Shown here: one piece after another, positions 27,001 through 35,252 of the stretch
Layout of the letters: each line of letters opens with the position of its first letter
How positions within the stretch are numbered: the stretch's first letter is position 1
IMG/VR virus record: IMGVR_UViG_3300032157_000001
Span: 62,001-126,000 of that record
From: a virus
Length of the DNA: 64,000 bases
Reading direction: 5' to 3' (one strand)
Position numbers and translations under genes: made by a program
The notes under the pieces: generated by a model
What the model was told of the DNA's origin: nothing
What the model saw: only the letters and a program-made list of their open reading frames with translations
Databases searched by the model: none

Positions 27001-27294
27001 GTGATAACACTTATCACAGGCAATACAACATTAAGTAGCACAACGGACATTGCATTGGTGACAACAAGTGGGTCATCGATAACAATAACATTGCCAGCGT
27101 CTCCAAGTGATAATGAGAGATTTATTATTAAAGACAGAACAGGTAATGCAAATACAAATAACATCACAATTTCCGGAAATGGAAATAATATAGATGGTGC
27201 ATCCACAGCAACAATATCAACTGGTTATGGGGCTATAGAATTGATATATAATTTGGCAACAGATCAGTGGTATATAATCGCATTTGTTAACTAA
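21025..27294 (+). CDS. Giant tail fibre 1 with SHAEG repeats, 2089 residues
   Basis: An N-terminal domain of about 270 residues precedes five modules. Each opens with TANNGLTKxGxNIxLGGxLT, continues as a beta-roll of about 14-residue turns (A-x-G, then SHAEG), and closes with HGALASGSTILGG, GSLIKLTGTTYI and DSVLVRRGTTGKIHAV. Module one has roughly 30 SHAEG turns, module two about ten, modules three and four almost none, module five a few. The turns resemble the left-handed roll of YadA-type adhesin heads. Each turn places His at a fixed position, and many carry Cys. The last 100 residues form a common fibre C-terminal domain (VTTSGSSITITLPASPSDNE, ending WYIIAFVN). It is likely a trimeric fibre for host binding. 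Confidence 0.75.
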   Translation: MALNSTNTLAISFKKLSGKVHTQQNFAVTEEGISTNVQSSYSTVFASPIAKLPVTQSGFTTLYSGNGIIQRIKFEIDLIPDTQIAAGRSQGYRLKLPADWNASGDLFPEFSAGTYLYTALGKLQIVPSLYGTLKVDGTTEYDPILYQTNGSTVIAKFDPINWYLDPYSGILFVQDPPTGYDSSALRPGFLEAFLYVGDYLSDIIFDITTGSTGVTGQNVGGAVGVFKDTIIGTGGTAVLRFKSFVGTAGIAVTGDTDNIIISYTGSTGSSVTANNGLTKTGDNIYLGGMLTGNTTFQTNNFGIAIGTGLTATTRSLAIGYNSIATGDSIAQGFSAKALGVYSSAFGSNVNALGNSSHAEGSATYAIGDCSHAEGNSSYASGYTSHAEGFSYAIGNLSHSEGCGTCAIGNISHAEGRCTIASGQTSHAEGYATRAIGYYSHAEGASTYAIGQSSHSEGDISCAIGDSSHAEGSDTRAIGSRSHAEGDSTCAIGDCSHSEGRLTCAIGNNSHTEGCFSCAIGTSSHAEGFTTIASGYSSHAEGSCTIASGHSSHAEGCYTRAIGNFSHAEGHYTLASGNYSHTEGKYTSAVGNYSHAEGYSSSATGTSSHAEGYQSLAFGFASHAEGHGSDACASASHAEGCTTRAIGIASHAEGYGTCASGCSSHSEGRSTCSSGVYSHAEGALTKACGGASHAEGSGTIASGGTSHAEGYSTRAIGVASHAEGVLTCAIGGNSHAEGLQTRSCGQNSHAEGCATFAIGSHSHSQGKCTNACGDASHSGGYGSLTKGIIAGGHASFNHSINNANQTTAHGALASGSTILGGSNHNIATGNTGAAIIGGSLIKLTGTTYIHTTAVGNLAIMTAPSAGVTGDSVLVRRGTTGKIHAVTQASLSGGGGSVTANNGLTKSGNNIHLGGVLTGDTIVNTANFGIAFGSGSTATGANSFATGYYTVATGTSSHAEGNNTSAFGPYSHSEGSNSCALGYSSHAEGSSKAIANYSHAEGSNTCSIGYYSHSEGTNTCATGTSSHAEGYGTIAFGLNAHAEGRNSWAIGQVSHAEGNTTRAGRYAHSQNFVTRAGGCASHAGGRGSNPDRFILASGDTSFNHSQNTVAQTIGHGALAANSAILGGINHNIESGNTCAAIIGGSLIKLTGTTYINHTAVANLAIMSAPSAGVTGDSVLVRRGTTGKIHAVSQASIASNGVTANNGLTEVGGNVRLGGTLTGDTTINTVGYGVTIGSGTSFATGTTSFAQGCDSRAFGDYSISMGCGSQARGVKTAAIGYSSYTGPASAYGIAMRGASYGINQFVFGGTGCATATWGIAMGRAARSQAVCATAIGSFARAYGSCSIGIGNSVCISGGSSIGIGQFICTSSACSVAIGDGAAAGSRFLTSRGACAINMSFNNTSQTAGHGSLAAGSTILGGLNHNIASGNTCAAIVGGSLIKLTGTTYVNTTAVANLAIMSTPSAGVTGDSILVRRGTTGLIHAVAQSSVGSSVTANNGLTKSSQNIHLGGDLTGNTIIDTTNTNGLFVGYDNGYGFATGSNSFATGYGSKATGVTSTAFGSYSYAFGNYSFAVMGGQACGTNSMSLGGCAFGEDSVSIQGASKAFGCCSIAIGGRATSSGTSAIAIGSCTRAVGNRSIAMGSGTLSSGKYVAACGNYSINISRNTAAQTVGHGALACTSAILGGIDHNIASGNTGAAIIGGNAIKLTGTTYIDTTAVANLAIMTAPTAGISGDSVLVRRGTTGKIFAVSQASIASGGITANNGLTEINGNVRLGGTLTGDTNVSTNSFGISFGNTTISTGANSFAEGYGTQATGNNSHAEGVYSQAIGLGTHAEGVYSCAIGDYSHAEGAGTCAVGLYSHAQGGTTCAAGQYSHSGGVGVNTGLDVIAGGHASFNHSINTPNQTAGHGALASGSTILGGSDHNIASGNIGAAVIGGHSIKLSGTTYIRTTAVDNLAIISTPSAGVTGDSVLVRRGTTGKIHAVSQSSIANAVSAVITLITGNTTLSSTTDIALVTTSGSSITITLPASPSDNERFIIKDRTGNANTNNITISGNGNNIDGASTATISTGYGAIELIYNLATDQWYIIAFVN
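22081..23350 (+). repeat. About 42-bp coding repeats (SHAEG array of fibre 1)
   Basis: A near-periodic unit built around TCACATGCTGAAGG is repeated about thirty times with sequence drift, all in frame. Shorter arrays lie at about 23890-24200 and 26460-26650. The drift argues for old duplication. High similarity between units makes unequal recombination likely. Confidence 0.85.
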
Positions 27295-27319
27295 CAGAAA
27301 AATATAAAAAGTAAAAGAT

Positions 27320-30300
27320 ATGGCATTTGACACAAAATTAAACCTAAACAGTCAAAAATTTGAACAATTATCTGGTGAAACTCTTAACTTGTCCGGTACT
27401 ACGAATATTCGTGCAAACGCTGGTGGTGATTTTAGAGTTAACAATGTTAGTGTATTACCTGTTTTAACAGGTGGAACAATCACTGCTAATAACGGTTTAA
27501 CAAAATCAGGATCAAATATTCATCTTGGAGGAACACTTACTGGTGATACTGCAATTATTACTGGTGGTTATGGTGTATCTATTGGTGGTGGTTATTATTT
27601 TAATCCTATTGCAAGTGGTGATTATTCCTTTGCTTTTGGTTATAATACTATTGCGAGTGGATTTACTTCACATGCTGAAGGTGGTTATACTGTAGCTGGT
27701 GGAAATAATTCACATGCTGAAGGTCTTTGTTCACAAGCACTTGGAAATACTTCACATGCTGAAGGATTTGATACTCGTGCTATTGGTGCAGTTTCACATG
27801 CTGAAGGGCAACAAACGTGTGCCGTTGGAACTTTTTCACATGCTGAAGGTTATCAAACATGTTCAATTGGTAATCGTTCACATGCTGAAGGTTTTTGTGC
27901 CCATGCAATTGGAGTTAGTTCACATGCTGAAGGTCAAAGTACATGTGCAATTGGAGTTAGATCACATGCTGAAGGATTTGGCTCATGTGCATCTGGTAAT
28001 TCTTCACATGCTGAAGGTAATGGTACTTGTGCAATAGGTAATTATTCACATGCTGAAGGAAATGGAACTATTGCTAGTGGTTCTTCTTCTCATGCTGAAG
28101 GTTATTGCACACAAGCAATAGGTGTTCACTCACATGCTGAAGGTTATTGCACACAAGCAATTGGAGGTTATTCTCATGCCGAAGGGTCAATAACTTGTGC
28201 AATAGGAAATTATTCACACGCAGAAGGTATAGGTACTTGTGCAATAGGATATTACTCACACACAGAAGGTGCTTCTACAAAAGCTACTGGTATAACTGCA
28301 CATGCTGAAGGTCAATCAACAGGCGCATATGGTGACTTTTCACATGCACAAGGTAGTGATACTCGCGCTATTGGTCATAATTCACATTCAGGCGGTAAAG
28401 GAATAGGGTCGGGTAAAGGGATTTTTGCATGTGGTTGTTCATCATTTAATCATTCAGAAAATACTGCCGCACAAACTGCCGGTCATGGAGCATTGGCACC
28501 AAACTCAGCGATTCTTGGTGGTAGTAATCACAATATAGCTTCAGGCAATACTGGTGCAACAATATTCGGTGGCTCGTTAATCAAATTAACCGGAACGACA
28601 TATATTAATACCACTGCTGTAGCTAACTTAGCAATAATGACAGCACCAAGTACTGGATTTAGTGGAGATAGTGTATTGGTTAGAAGAGGTACAACAGGAA
28701 AGATACATTCAGTAACATATGCTTCGATTGCTGGTGGAAATGTAAGTGCAAATAATGGTTTAACTAAAGTTGGTGGTAATGTTAGATTGGGTGGAACACT
28801 TACTGGTGACACAATAATTCAAACAAACAATTTTGGTTTAGCGATTGGTTCTGGTACAACAGCAACCACTTCAAATTCATTTGCAATAGGTTTCCAGACT
28901 CTTGCAACTGGTATTAATTCTTTTGTTAGTGGTTATAAGTCAATAGCTTCTGGATATACTTCACATGCGGAAGGAGGATATACACAAGCAATTGGACAAT
29001 ATGCACACGCTGAAGGTGGATTTACTTGCGCAATTGGTGTTTCCTCACACGCTGAAGGTGATACTACTTGTTCAATTGGTGGTGCATCACACGCTGAAGG
29101 TCTTAGTACAATAGCTAGTGGTAATTCAGCACATGCTGAAGGACAATATTCTCAATCATTAGGTATAGCTTCACACGCTGAAGGTAAATGTACAATTGCG
29201 TTAGGACATTATGGTTCACATGCTGAAGGGTATTGCACATTAGCTAGTGGTCAATCTTCACACGCAGAAGGTAGTGGTACAAGGGCAATTAATTTATTTT
29301 CACATGCAGAAGGTCAAACATCGTATGCGTATGGTTTTGCTTCACACGCAGAAGGTAGTGGTACTCGTGCTGTTGGATATGCTTCACACGCAGAAGGTAG
29401 TGGCACTTATGCGTTTGGTACTTGCTCACATGCTGAAGGTGATAGTACTTGTGCCAGTGGTCAATCTTCACACGCAGAAGGTAATGGTAGTTATGCTATT
29501 GGTAATTGTTCACACGCAGAAGGTGATGGAAGTGTAGCTATTGGTATAGTATCTCATGCTGAAGGTGATAGTTGTGCAATAGGTAATTTTTCACATGCTG
29601 AAGGATCAAATACACAAGCAATTGGTAATTGTTCACATTCCGAAGGAGAACTTACTTGTGCAATGGGTAATCACTCGCATGCTCAGGGTGTTAGAACATG
29701 TGCTACAGGTACATCTTCACACGCAGAAGGTTGTTATACATTTGCTTTTGGTAATCGTTCACATGCTGAAGGTTATCGTACTCGTACATGTGGATGTGGT
29801 TCTCATGCTGGTGGTACTGGTCTTAATACAAGAGAAGTATTTGCATTTGGTTGTGGAACATTTAATCATTCAACAAATACTGGCTCACAAACTGTTGCTC
29901 ATGGAGCATTGGCATCATTCTCAGCGATACTTGGAGGTACAGACCATAATATTGCAACAGGAAATACACGTGCTGCCATAGTTGGTGGTTCATTAATAAA
30001 GTTAACTGGAACAACATATATTAATACGACAGCAGTTGCAAACTTAGCAATCATGTCAGCACCATCTGCTGGTGTTACTAACGATTCGGTTCTTGTTAGA
30101 AGAAGCACAACCGGAAAAATACATGCAGTTACACAGGCTTCGCTTGCAGTTACTGCAAACAACGGCTTAACTAAATCTGGTTCAAACATTCATTTAGGTG
30201 GTGAACTTACTGGTGATACAGTAGTTAATACTGCGACATTTGGTATGGCTTTTGGTAGTGGCTCAACAGCAACAGGATTAAATTCATTTGCTGAAGGTAG

Positions 30301-33300
30301 ATATACAACGGCTAGTGGAGATTTTTCACATGCCGAAGGATATGGTTCAACTGCATCAGGTCATAGATCACATGCCGAAGGTTTAAGTCAAGCGGCTGGA
30401 TATGGTTCCCATGCTGAAGGTTCTGGTGAAGCATTTGGCTCAATGTCTCACGCTGAAGGAAGTGGTAGCGATGCTTGCGGCTATGCATCACATGCTGAAG
30501 GTCGTAATACATATGCAATTGGTTGTGCATCACACTCAGAAGGTTTTCAAACTTGTGCTTGTGGTATAGCATCACATGCTGGTGGTAAATTTGAAGGTGG
30601 ATATGTGGTTGCTTTTGTTACTGCATCAGGGGATACGTCATTCATTCACAGCATAAACACCAATTTACAAACTGCTGGTCACGGTGCAAATGCATCTGGA
30701 TCGACAATTCTTGGTGGGTCAAATCACAATATTACATCTGGAAATACAGGAGCAGCTATCATTGGTGGATCGTTGATAAAATTAACTGGTTCAACATATA
30801 TCAATACAACAGCAGTTGGTAACTTAGCTATAATGTCTGCACCATCAGCCGGTGTTACTGGTGACTCAGTTCTTGTTAGAAGAGGTACTACTGGAAAAAT
30901 ACACGCTGTAACCCAAGCATCACTTAGTGGTGGTGGCTCTCCGGTCACTGCAAACAATGGTTTAACAAAATCAGGGTCAAACATTCATCTTGGTGGAACA
31001 CTTACTGGTGACACATCAATTAATTCAGCAACATTTGGTATTGGTATTGGTATCAACACAATTCAAACAGGTGCAAATGCATTTGCTGTCGGATATGGTG
31101 CTCAAGCTACAGGCGCTAATTCATCAGCTATAGGTTATTATGCTTATGCGATAGGTAATTATTCACACGCTGAAGGTCATTTTACTTGTGCAATTGGTAA
31201 TTATTCACACGCAGAAGGTACAAGCACTTGTGCATGTGGTCATGGTTCACACGCAGAAGGTAATGGTGATGCTATTGGATTATATTCACACGCAGAAGGT
31301 ACTGGAAGAGCACTTGGAACGTGTTCACATGCAGAAGGTGGTGCAACTTGTGCTTCTGGTAATAGTTCACATGCTGAGGGTAGTGGAACACGTGCAATTA
31401 ATTTCTTTTCACATGCTGAGGGTAGTAATACTCGTACATTTGGTTTAGCCTCACATGCTGAAGGGTGTTGTGGTATAGCAATAGGTAATTATTCACACGC
31501 AGAAGGATGTTGTACTAATGCTTTTGCTAATACTTCACATGCAGAAGGTGAAAGAACGTGTGCGTGTGGTATTGCATCCCACGCAGAAGGGTGCTTAACA
31601 AATGCTTTTGGTGTTGCATCACATGCTGAAGGTCGTTATTCTATGGCATGTGGTTTAGGATCACATGCAGAAGGTCGTGCAACCTATTCATTAGGTAATT
31701 ACTCTCATGCTGAAGGGTGTCGTGCATTTGCATCTGGCAATTCATCACACGCAGAAGGATATTGTACAGTAGCGTCAGGAATAACTTCACATGCTGGTGG
31801 TTATGGTGAGTATGCATACGGTGCATCAAGACCAGTTATTGCTGGTGGGTTTGCTTCATTTAATCATTCAATAAACACTGCTGCACAATCATTTTCACAT
31901 GGTTCTGGTGCATCTGGATCAACAATAATTGGAGGTAGTAATCACAACATTGCAACTGGTAATACTGGTGCGGCAATTATCGGTGGTTCATTAATTAAAC
32001 TTACTGGTACTTCTTATATAGATCACGTTGCTGTTGCAAATCTTGCAATTATGTCAACACCAGTAACTGGTATTGCGGCAGATACAGTATTAGTTAGAAA
32101 CGCTACAACTGGTAGAATAAGACAAATCACACAATCCTCACTTGCAGTCACTGCAAATAACGGTTTGACAAAATCACCTGCTGGTAACATCCATTTGGGT
32201 GGAGCATTAACTGGTGACACAACAATCAACACATCAACATTCGGTATTTTATTAGGTACAGGTTCAGCAACTGGTGATAAGTCTTTTGCTGTTGGATGTA
32301 GTGTTAATGCAATTGGTAACTATTCGCAAGCATTTGGATGTGGTACATGTGCAAGTGGTGGATCATCACATGCAGAGGGTTATACTACAAAAGCCATTAA
32401 TACATATTCACATGCTGAAGGTACTAGAACTACAGCACATGGTTATGCATCACATGCCGAAGGTAGATGTACATTTTCTGTTGGTCAAGTATCACATGCC
32501 GAAGGTAGACTTTCATGTGCGTTTGGTGGTTGTTCACATGCTGAAGGATATTGTACACGTGCATGTGGAGCATGTTCACACTCTGAAGGTAGACAAACTT
32601 GTGCTATTGGTAATACATCACACGCTGAAGGATTATGTGGTCGTGCAATTGGTAACTACTCACATGCTGAAGGTAATCTTACCTTAGCGAGTGGTTCGTC
32701 ATCACATGCTGAAGGTTATAGTACTTGTGCAGCAGGTAGTGCATCACATGCTGAAGGTTGTAATACTCGTGCTGTTGGTAACTGTTCACATGCTGAAGGT
32801 GCACTTACTTGTGCAAACGGCATTGCCTCACATGCAGAAGGTCAAAGAAGTTTTGCAATTGGTAATAGATCACATGCTCAAGGTTATTATGCACGTGCAT
32901 GTGGAAATTATTCACATGCTGGTGGTTTGGGTTATAGCTCAACAAAGGGTATCACTACTTGTGCTGACGCATCATTCAACCACTCAACAAACACCGTTGC
33001 TCAAACTGCTGGACACGGTGCTTTAGCCGCAGGATCAGCCATACTTGGAGGTCAAGATCACAACATAGAATCGGGTAACGTAAGAGCAGCTATCGTTGGT
33101 GGTTCTTTAATTAAATTAACAGGAACAACATACATTGACCATACAGCAGTTGCAAATCTTGCAATTATGTCAACACCGGTCACTTCAACAACTGCCAATA
33201 TTTTGGGTTGGAGTAGTGTAGATAAAAAAGTTAAAAAAGTAACAACAACAAAAATAGTTGCGGGTGCTCCATATACAAACGATGGATATATAGAAGTTGT

Positions 33301-33340
33301 TATTGATGGTACGACATTTAGACTTATGACTACAGCATAA
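27320..33340 (+). CDS. Giant tail fibre 2 with SHAEG repeats, 2006 residues
   Basis: This is a paralogue of the preceding gene with the same five-module plan. The N-terminus is short (about 55 residues, including the FEQLSGETLNLSGTTN docking peptide). SHAEG arrays are spread across all five modules, with the longest in modules two, four and five. Module boundaries repeat the same cassette (HGALA..., ILGG, NHNI, GSLIKLTGTTYI, then a conserved arginine-glycine-rich link). The C-terminus differs from fibre 1: the last 45 residues (TKIVAGAPYTNDGYIEVVID onward) are unique. Different tips on similar shafts would fit recognition of two receptors. The start codon is 25 bases after the stop of fibre 1. 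Confidence 0.75.
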   Translation: MAFDTKLNLNSQKFEQLSGETLNLSGTTNIRANAGGDFRVNNVSVLPVLTGGTITANNGLTKSGSNIHLGGTLTGDTAIITGGYGVSIGGGYYFNPIASGDYSFAFGYNTIASGFTSHAEGGYTVAGGNNSHAEGLCSQALGNTSHAEGFDTRAIGAVSHAEGQQTCAVGTFSHAEGYQTCSIGNRSHAEGFCAHAIGVSSHAEGQSTCAIGVRSHAEGFGSCASGNSSHAEGNGTCAIGNYSHAEGNGTIASGSSSHAEGYCTQAIGVHSHAEGYCTQAIGGYSHAEGSITCAIGNYSHAEGIGTCAIGYYSHTEGASTKATGITAHAEGQSTGAYGDFSHAQGSDTRAIGHNSHSGGKGIGSGKGIFACGCSSFNHSENTAAQTAGHGALAPNSAILGGSNHNIASGNTGATIFGGSLIKLTGTTYINTTAVANLAIMTAPSTGFSGDSVLVRRGTTGKIHSVTYASIAGGNVSANNGLTKVGGNVRLGGTLTGDTIIQTNNFGLAIGSGTTATTSNSFAIGFQTLATGINSFVSGYKSIASGYTSHAEGGYTQAIGQYAHAEGGFTCAIGVSSHAEGDTTCSIGGASHAEGLSTIASGNSAHAEGQYSQSLGIASHAEGKCTIALGHYGSHAEGYCTLASGQSSHAEGSGTRAINLFSHAEGQTSYAYGFASHAEGSGTRAVGYASHAEGSGTYAFGTCSHAEGDSTCASGQSSHAEGNGSYAIGNCSHAEGDGSVAIGIVSHAEGDSCAIGNFSHAEGSNTQAIGNCSHSEGELTCAMGNHSHAQGVRTCATGTSSHAEGCYTFAFGNRSHAEGYRTRTCGCGSHAGGTGLNTREVFAFGCGTFNHSTNTGSQTVAHGALASFSAILGGTDHNIATGNTRAAIVGGSLIKLTGTTYINTTAVANLAIMSAPSAGVTNDSVLVRRSTTGKIHAVTQASLAVTANNGLTKSGSNIHLGGELTGDTVVNTATFGMAFGSGSTATGLNSFAEGRYTTASGDFSHAEGYGSTASGHRSHAEGLSQAAGYGSHAEGSGEAFGSMSHAEGSGSDACGYASHAEGRNTYAIGCASHSEGFQTCACGIASHAGGKFEGGYVVAFVTASGDTSFIHSINTNLQTAGHGANASGSTILGGSNHNITSGNTGAAIIGGSLIKLTGSTYINTTAVGNLAIMSAPSAGVTGDSVLVRRGTTGKIHAVTQASLSGGGSPVTANNGLTKSGSNIHLGGTLTGDTSINSATFGIGIGINTIQTGANAFAVGYGAQATGANSSAIGYYAYAIGNYSHAEGHFTCAIGNYSHAEGTSTCACGHGSHAEGNGDAIGLYSHAEGTGRALGTCSHAEGGATCASGNSSHAEGSGTRAINFFSHAEGSNTRTFGLASHAEGCCGIAIGNYSHAEGCCTNAFANTSHAEGERTCACGIASHAEGCLTNAFGVASHAEGRYSMACGLGSHAEGRATYSLGNYSHAEGCRAFASGNSSHAEGYCTVASGITSHAGGYGEYAYGASRPVIAGGFASFNHSINTAAQSFSHGSGASGSTIIGGSNHNIATGNTGAAIIGGSLIKLTGTSYIDHVAVANLAIMSTPVTGIAADTVLVRNATTGRIRQITQSSLAVTANNGLTKSPAGNIHLGGALTGDTTINTSTFGILLGTGSATGDKSFAVGCSVNAIGNYSQAFGCGTCASGGSSHAEGYTTKAINTYSHAEGTRTTAHGYASHAEGRCTFSVGQVSHAEGRLSCAFGGCSHAEGYCTRACGACSHSEGRQTCAIGNTSHAEGLCGRAIGNYSHAEGNLTLASGSSSHAEGYSTCAAGSASHAEGCNTRAVGNCSHAEGALTCANGIASHAEGQRSFAIGNRSHAQGYYARACGNYSHAGGLGYSSTKGITTCADASFNHSTNTVAQTAGHGALAAGSAILGGQDHNIESGNVRAAIVGGSLIKLTGTTYIDHTAVANLAIMSTPVTSTTANILGWSSVDKKVKKVTTTKIVAGAPYTNDGYIEVVIDGTTFRLMTTA
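27660..32930 (+). repeat. About 42-bp coding repeats (five SHAEG arrays of fibre 2)
   Basis: Arrays lie at about 27660-28400, 28960-29810, 30320-30590, 31160-31800 and 32350-32930, separated by non-SHAEG cassettes of about 500 bp that are themselves repeated. The units resemble those in fibre 1. Confidence 0.85.
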
Positions 33341-33362
33341 AAATAATTTAAAATTTATTTTT

Positions 33363-33391
33363 AAAATCCCATTGTATAATGGGATTTTTTG
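33363..33391 (+). terminator. Rho-independent terminator at the end of the giant fibre operon
   Basis: AATCCCATT pairs with AATGGGATT (9 bp) around GTAT and is followed by six T. It lies 23 bases after the fibre 2 stop. Confidence 0.9.
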
Positions 33392-33419
33392 TTATATTTC
33401 CAACCGAATATTTAAAAGT

Positions 33420-34283
33420 ATGCATGCAAATCAAAGATTATTATTTATGGCCGGTTTCCCAAGAGCGGGGAGTACGTTATTGGCTAATATTTTAGCACAA
33501 AATCCTAAACTTTATCCTTCACCAACATCAGGTTTAATAGCTAGTTTCATCAATCTTAGAGACAATTGGAAACAAAATGATATATATAAGTCGTCGGGGG
33601 AGGACTACATTATTCCAAAAATAAAAGGGTCGTTGAAATATATGTTGATTGGTCATTACGAACGACAAATAGAAAAGGGACAAATGCCAATTGACAAAAA
33701 TAGAGGATGGACTGGATTGTTGGATACTCTTGACGAAGTTTTTGGATGTAAGGTTCAGATAATATATCCGATCAGACACATTGGTGATTGTGTGATTTCT
33801 ATGGAAAAAGTAAATAGAAAATCCTCAATTATAAGTCATGGTGATAACGGTAATTGGTTGAATGAAAAAACCACTGTAGGTAGAGCGGAGAATTTTTTGA
33901 AAGATGATGGTATTTTTGGTCAACCAATTGTCTCTCTTCGAGAAGCAATTTACCGTAAAGAACACACAAGATTTATCTTTGTGCCATACAATGACATGCT
34001 CACATATCCACATGAAACTTTCAATAGAATATATGATCAGTTGGGTATGGAGAAATTCACACACGATTTCGAAAATGTAAAACAAGTCCTTTTCGAACAA
34101 GACATGCATCATGGGTTTGCTCCAAATAGTTTGCATAAAATCAGAGAAGGTATGTTGGAAAGACCAACACCGAGAGATTTAAGTATATTCCATACCGAAT
34201 ATATCCGTAACCTAGAAAACAATAGATTCAAAGACATTACGGATTTCATCAACGCTAATTCAATAATAAAGGGTGTAATCTAA
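33420..34283 (+). CDS. Sulfotransferase-family protein
   Basis: The 287-residue protein begins MHANQRLLFMAGFPRAGSTL. The strand plus FPRAGSTLL loop is the 5'-phosphosulfate-binding signature of PAPS-dependent sulfotransferases. IIYPIRHIGDCVISM in the middle fits the second (3'-phosphate) region with its conserved Arg and Ser. An open frame extends upstream to a TTG at 33372, but that lies inside the terminator, so ATG 33420 is used. The next gene overlaps by one base and is glycosyltransferase-like. Together they may decorate fibre glycans, host surface sugars or a virion protein. The substrate is unknown. Confidence 0.72.
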   Translation: MHANQRLLFMAGFPRAGSTLLANILAQNPKLYPSPTSGLIASFINLRDNWKQNDIYKSSGEDYIIPKIKGSLKYMLIGHYERQIEKGQMPIDKNRGWTGLLDTLDEVFGCKVQIIYPIRHIGDCVISMEKVNRKSSIISHGDNGNWLNEKTTVGRAENFLKDDGIFGQPIVSLREAIYRKEHTRFIFVPYNDMLTYPHETFNRIYDQLGMEKFTHDFENVKQVLFEQDMHHGFAPNSLHKIREGMLERPTPRDLSIFHTEYIRNLENNRFKDITDFINANSIIKGVI

Positions 34284-35197
34284 TGACAGAAGCTGATAGA
34301 ATAAAAAGAATGAATAACGAAGGGCCGTTTTTGATTTTCCATGTTGAGGGTGGTATGGGGAAAAATGTTTTAAGTACTGCAGTGGTGGAAGTTCTCCATA
34401 AGACGTACCCAAATTACAAAATTGTTGTAGCTACAGCATGGGAAGCACCATTCATGAATAATCCACACGTGTTCAGGGTATTCAATTTTGGCGAGGTTCG
34501 TTACTTTTACGACCAGTACATGTATAGCGACACCAAAATTTTTAGAATCGATCCATACCACACCGAAGATCACCTTCATCACAGAAAACATCTTATCAAA
34601 ACGTGGTGTGATCTCTACAATCTTCCATACAATGGGGAACAGCCGAGACTATATTTAAATCCAAGAGAATTGGAAATAATGTATGCCAAAATACTACCAA
34701 ATTCCGGTAAACCTATAATGATGCTCCAAACAAATGGTGGGCCTCCAAATCAGGAATTGAGAAAATCTTGGGCTAGAGATTTGCCGCTGGAAGTTGCTCA
34801 GAATGTGGTTGATCATTTTTCACCATATTACAGAATACTACACATCAGAAGAGAAGATCAACTTCAACTTAACAATGTTGAACCGTTGCTTCTAAATCAA
34901 CGAGAGCTTTATTGTGCAATAGCTTTCTCTACTAAGAGATTGTTCATTGACTCTTTTGCACAACATGCAGCAAAGGCTCTTAATTTGGATTCTGTGGTGT
35001 GTTGGATTGGGACTAGTCCAGACGTGTTTGGATACGACAATAACATCAACATCATGTCTTCCGGAAATAAGATCGCCACATCCAATAAAATGGCTTATTT
35101 TGAAGAGTATGACATACTTGGACATACTAATCAATACCCCTACGAAAACCTCAATCTATTCAACGCAGACGTGCTCATTGAGGCTCTAAAAAAATAG
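34283..35197 (+). CDS. Glycosyltransferase family 9-like protein
   Basis: The 304-residue protein resembles ADP-heptose-type transferases (GT-B fold). Its N-terminus FHVEGGMGKNVLSTAVVEVL parallels the GGIGDxLLATPVV segment of GT9. A central SWARDLPLEVAQNVVDHF fits the KxWP region. A C-terminal nucleotide-sugar site is suggested by LFIDSFAQHAAKALNLDSVV, parallel to DSGpxHlAaAlg. It is coupled to the sulfotransferase gene by an ATGA-type overlap. It sits inside the fibre cluster, so modification of fibre proteins or host glycan is plausible. Activity is not certain, because the canonical Gly-Pro-rich segment after the last motif is altered. Confidence 0.6.
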   Translation: MTEADRIKRMNNEGPFLIFHVEGGMGKNVLSTAVVEVLHKTYPNYKIVVATAWEAPFMNNPHVFRVFNFGEVRYFYDQYMYSDTKIFRIDPYHTEDHLHHRKHLIKTWCDLYNLPYNGEQPRLYLNPRELEIMYAKILPNSGKPIMMLQTNGGPPNQELRKSWARDLPLEVAQNVVDHFSPYYRILHIRREDQLQLNNVEPLLLNQRELYCAIAFSTKRLFIDSFAQHAAKALNLDSVVCWIGTSPDVFGYDNNINIMSSGNKIATSNKMAYFEEYDILGHTNQYPYENLNLFNADVLIEALKK

Positions 35198-35201
35198 GAT
35201 T

Positions 35202-35224
35202 GACCACATAAATAGTGGTTTTCT
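35202..35224 (+). terminator. Short rho-independent terminator
   Basis: ACCAC pairs with GTGGT around a 7-base loop and is followed by TTTTC. It ends the sulfotransferase/glycosyltransferase unit, and a start motif follows within four bases. Confidence 0.65.
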
Positions 35225-35250
35225 CTAGTATTTATATCAAAAAGTACTAG
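35225..35250 (+). promoter_or_regulatory. GTATTTAT start motif, copy 7, in a hairpin before the start codon
   Basis: GTATTTATA is at 35228-35236. CTAGTA (35225-35230) pairs with TACTAG (35245-35250) and the start codon is at 35253. It directly follows a terminator, as expected of a new transcription unit. Confidence 0.55.
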
Positions 35251-35252
35251 AA

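Noticed and set aside
21025-33340. Diversity-generating retroelement acting on the fibres
   Set aside because: No reverse transcriptase gene, template repeat or adenine-biased variable region was seen in the window.
33372-33419. Longer sulfotransferase start at TTG 33372
   Set aside because: It lies inside the terminator hairpin; ATG 33420 gives an N-terminus typical of the family.
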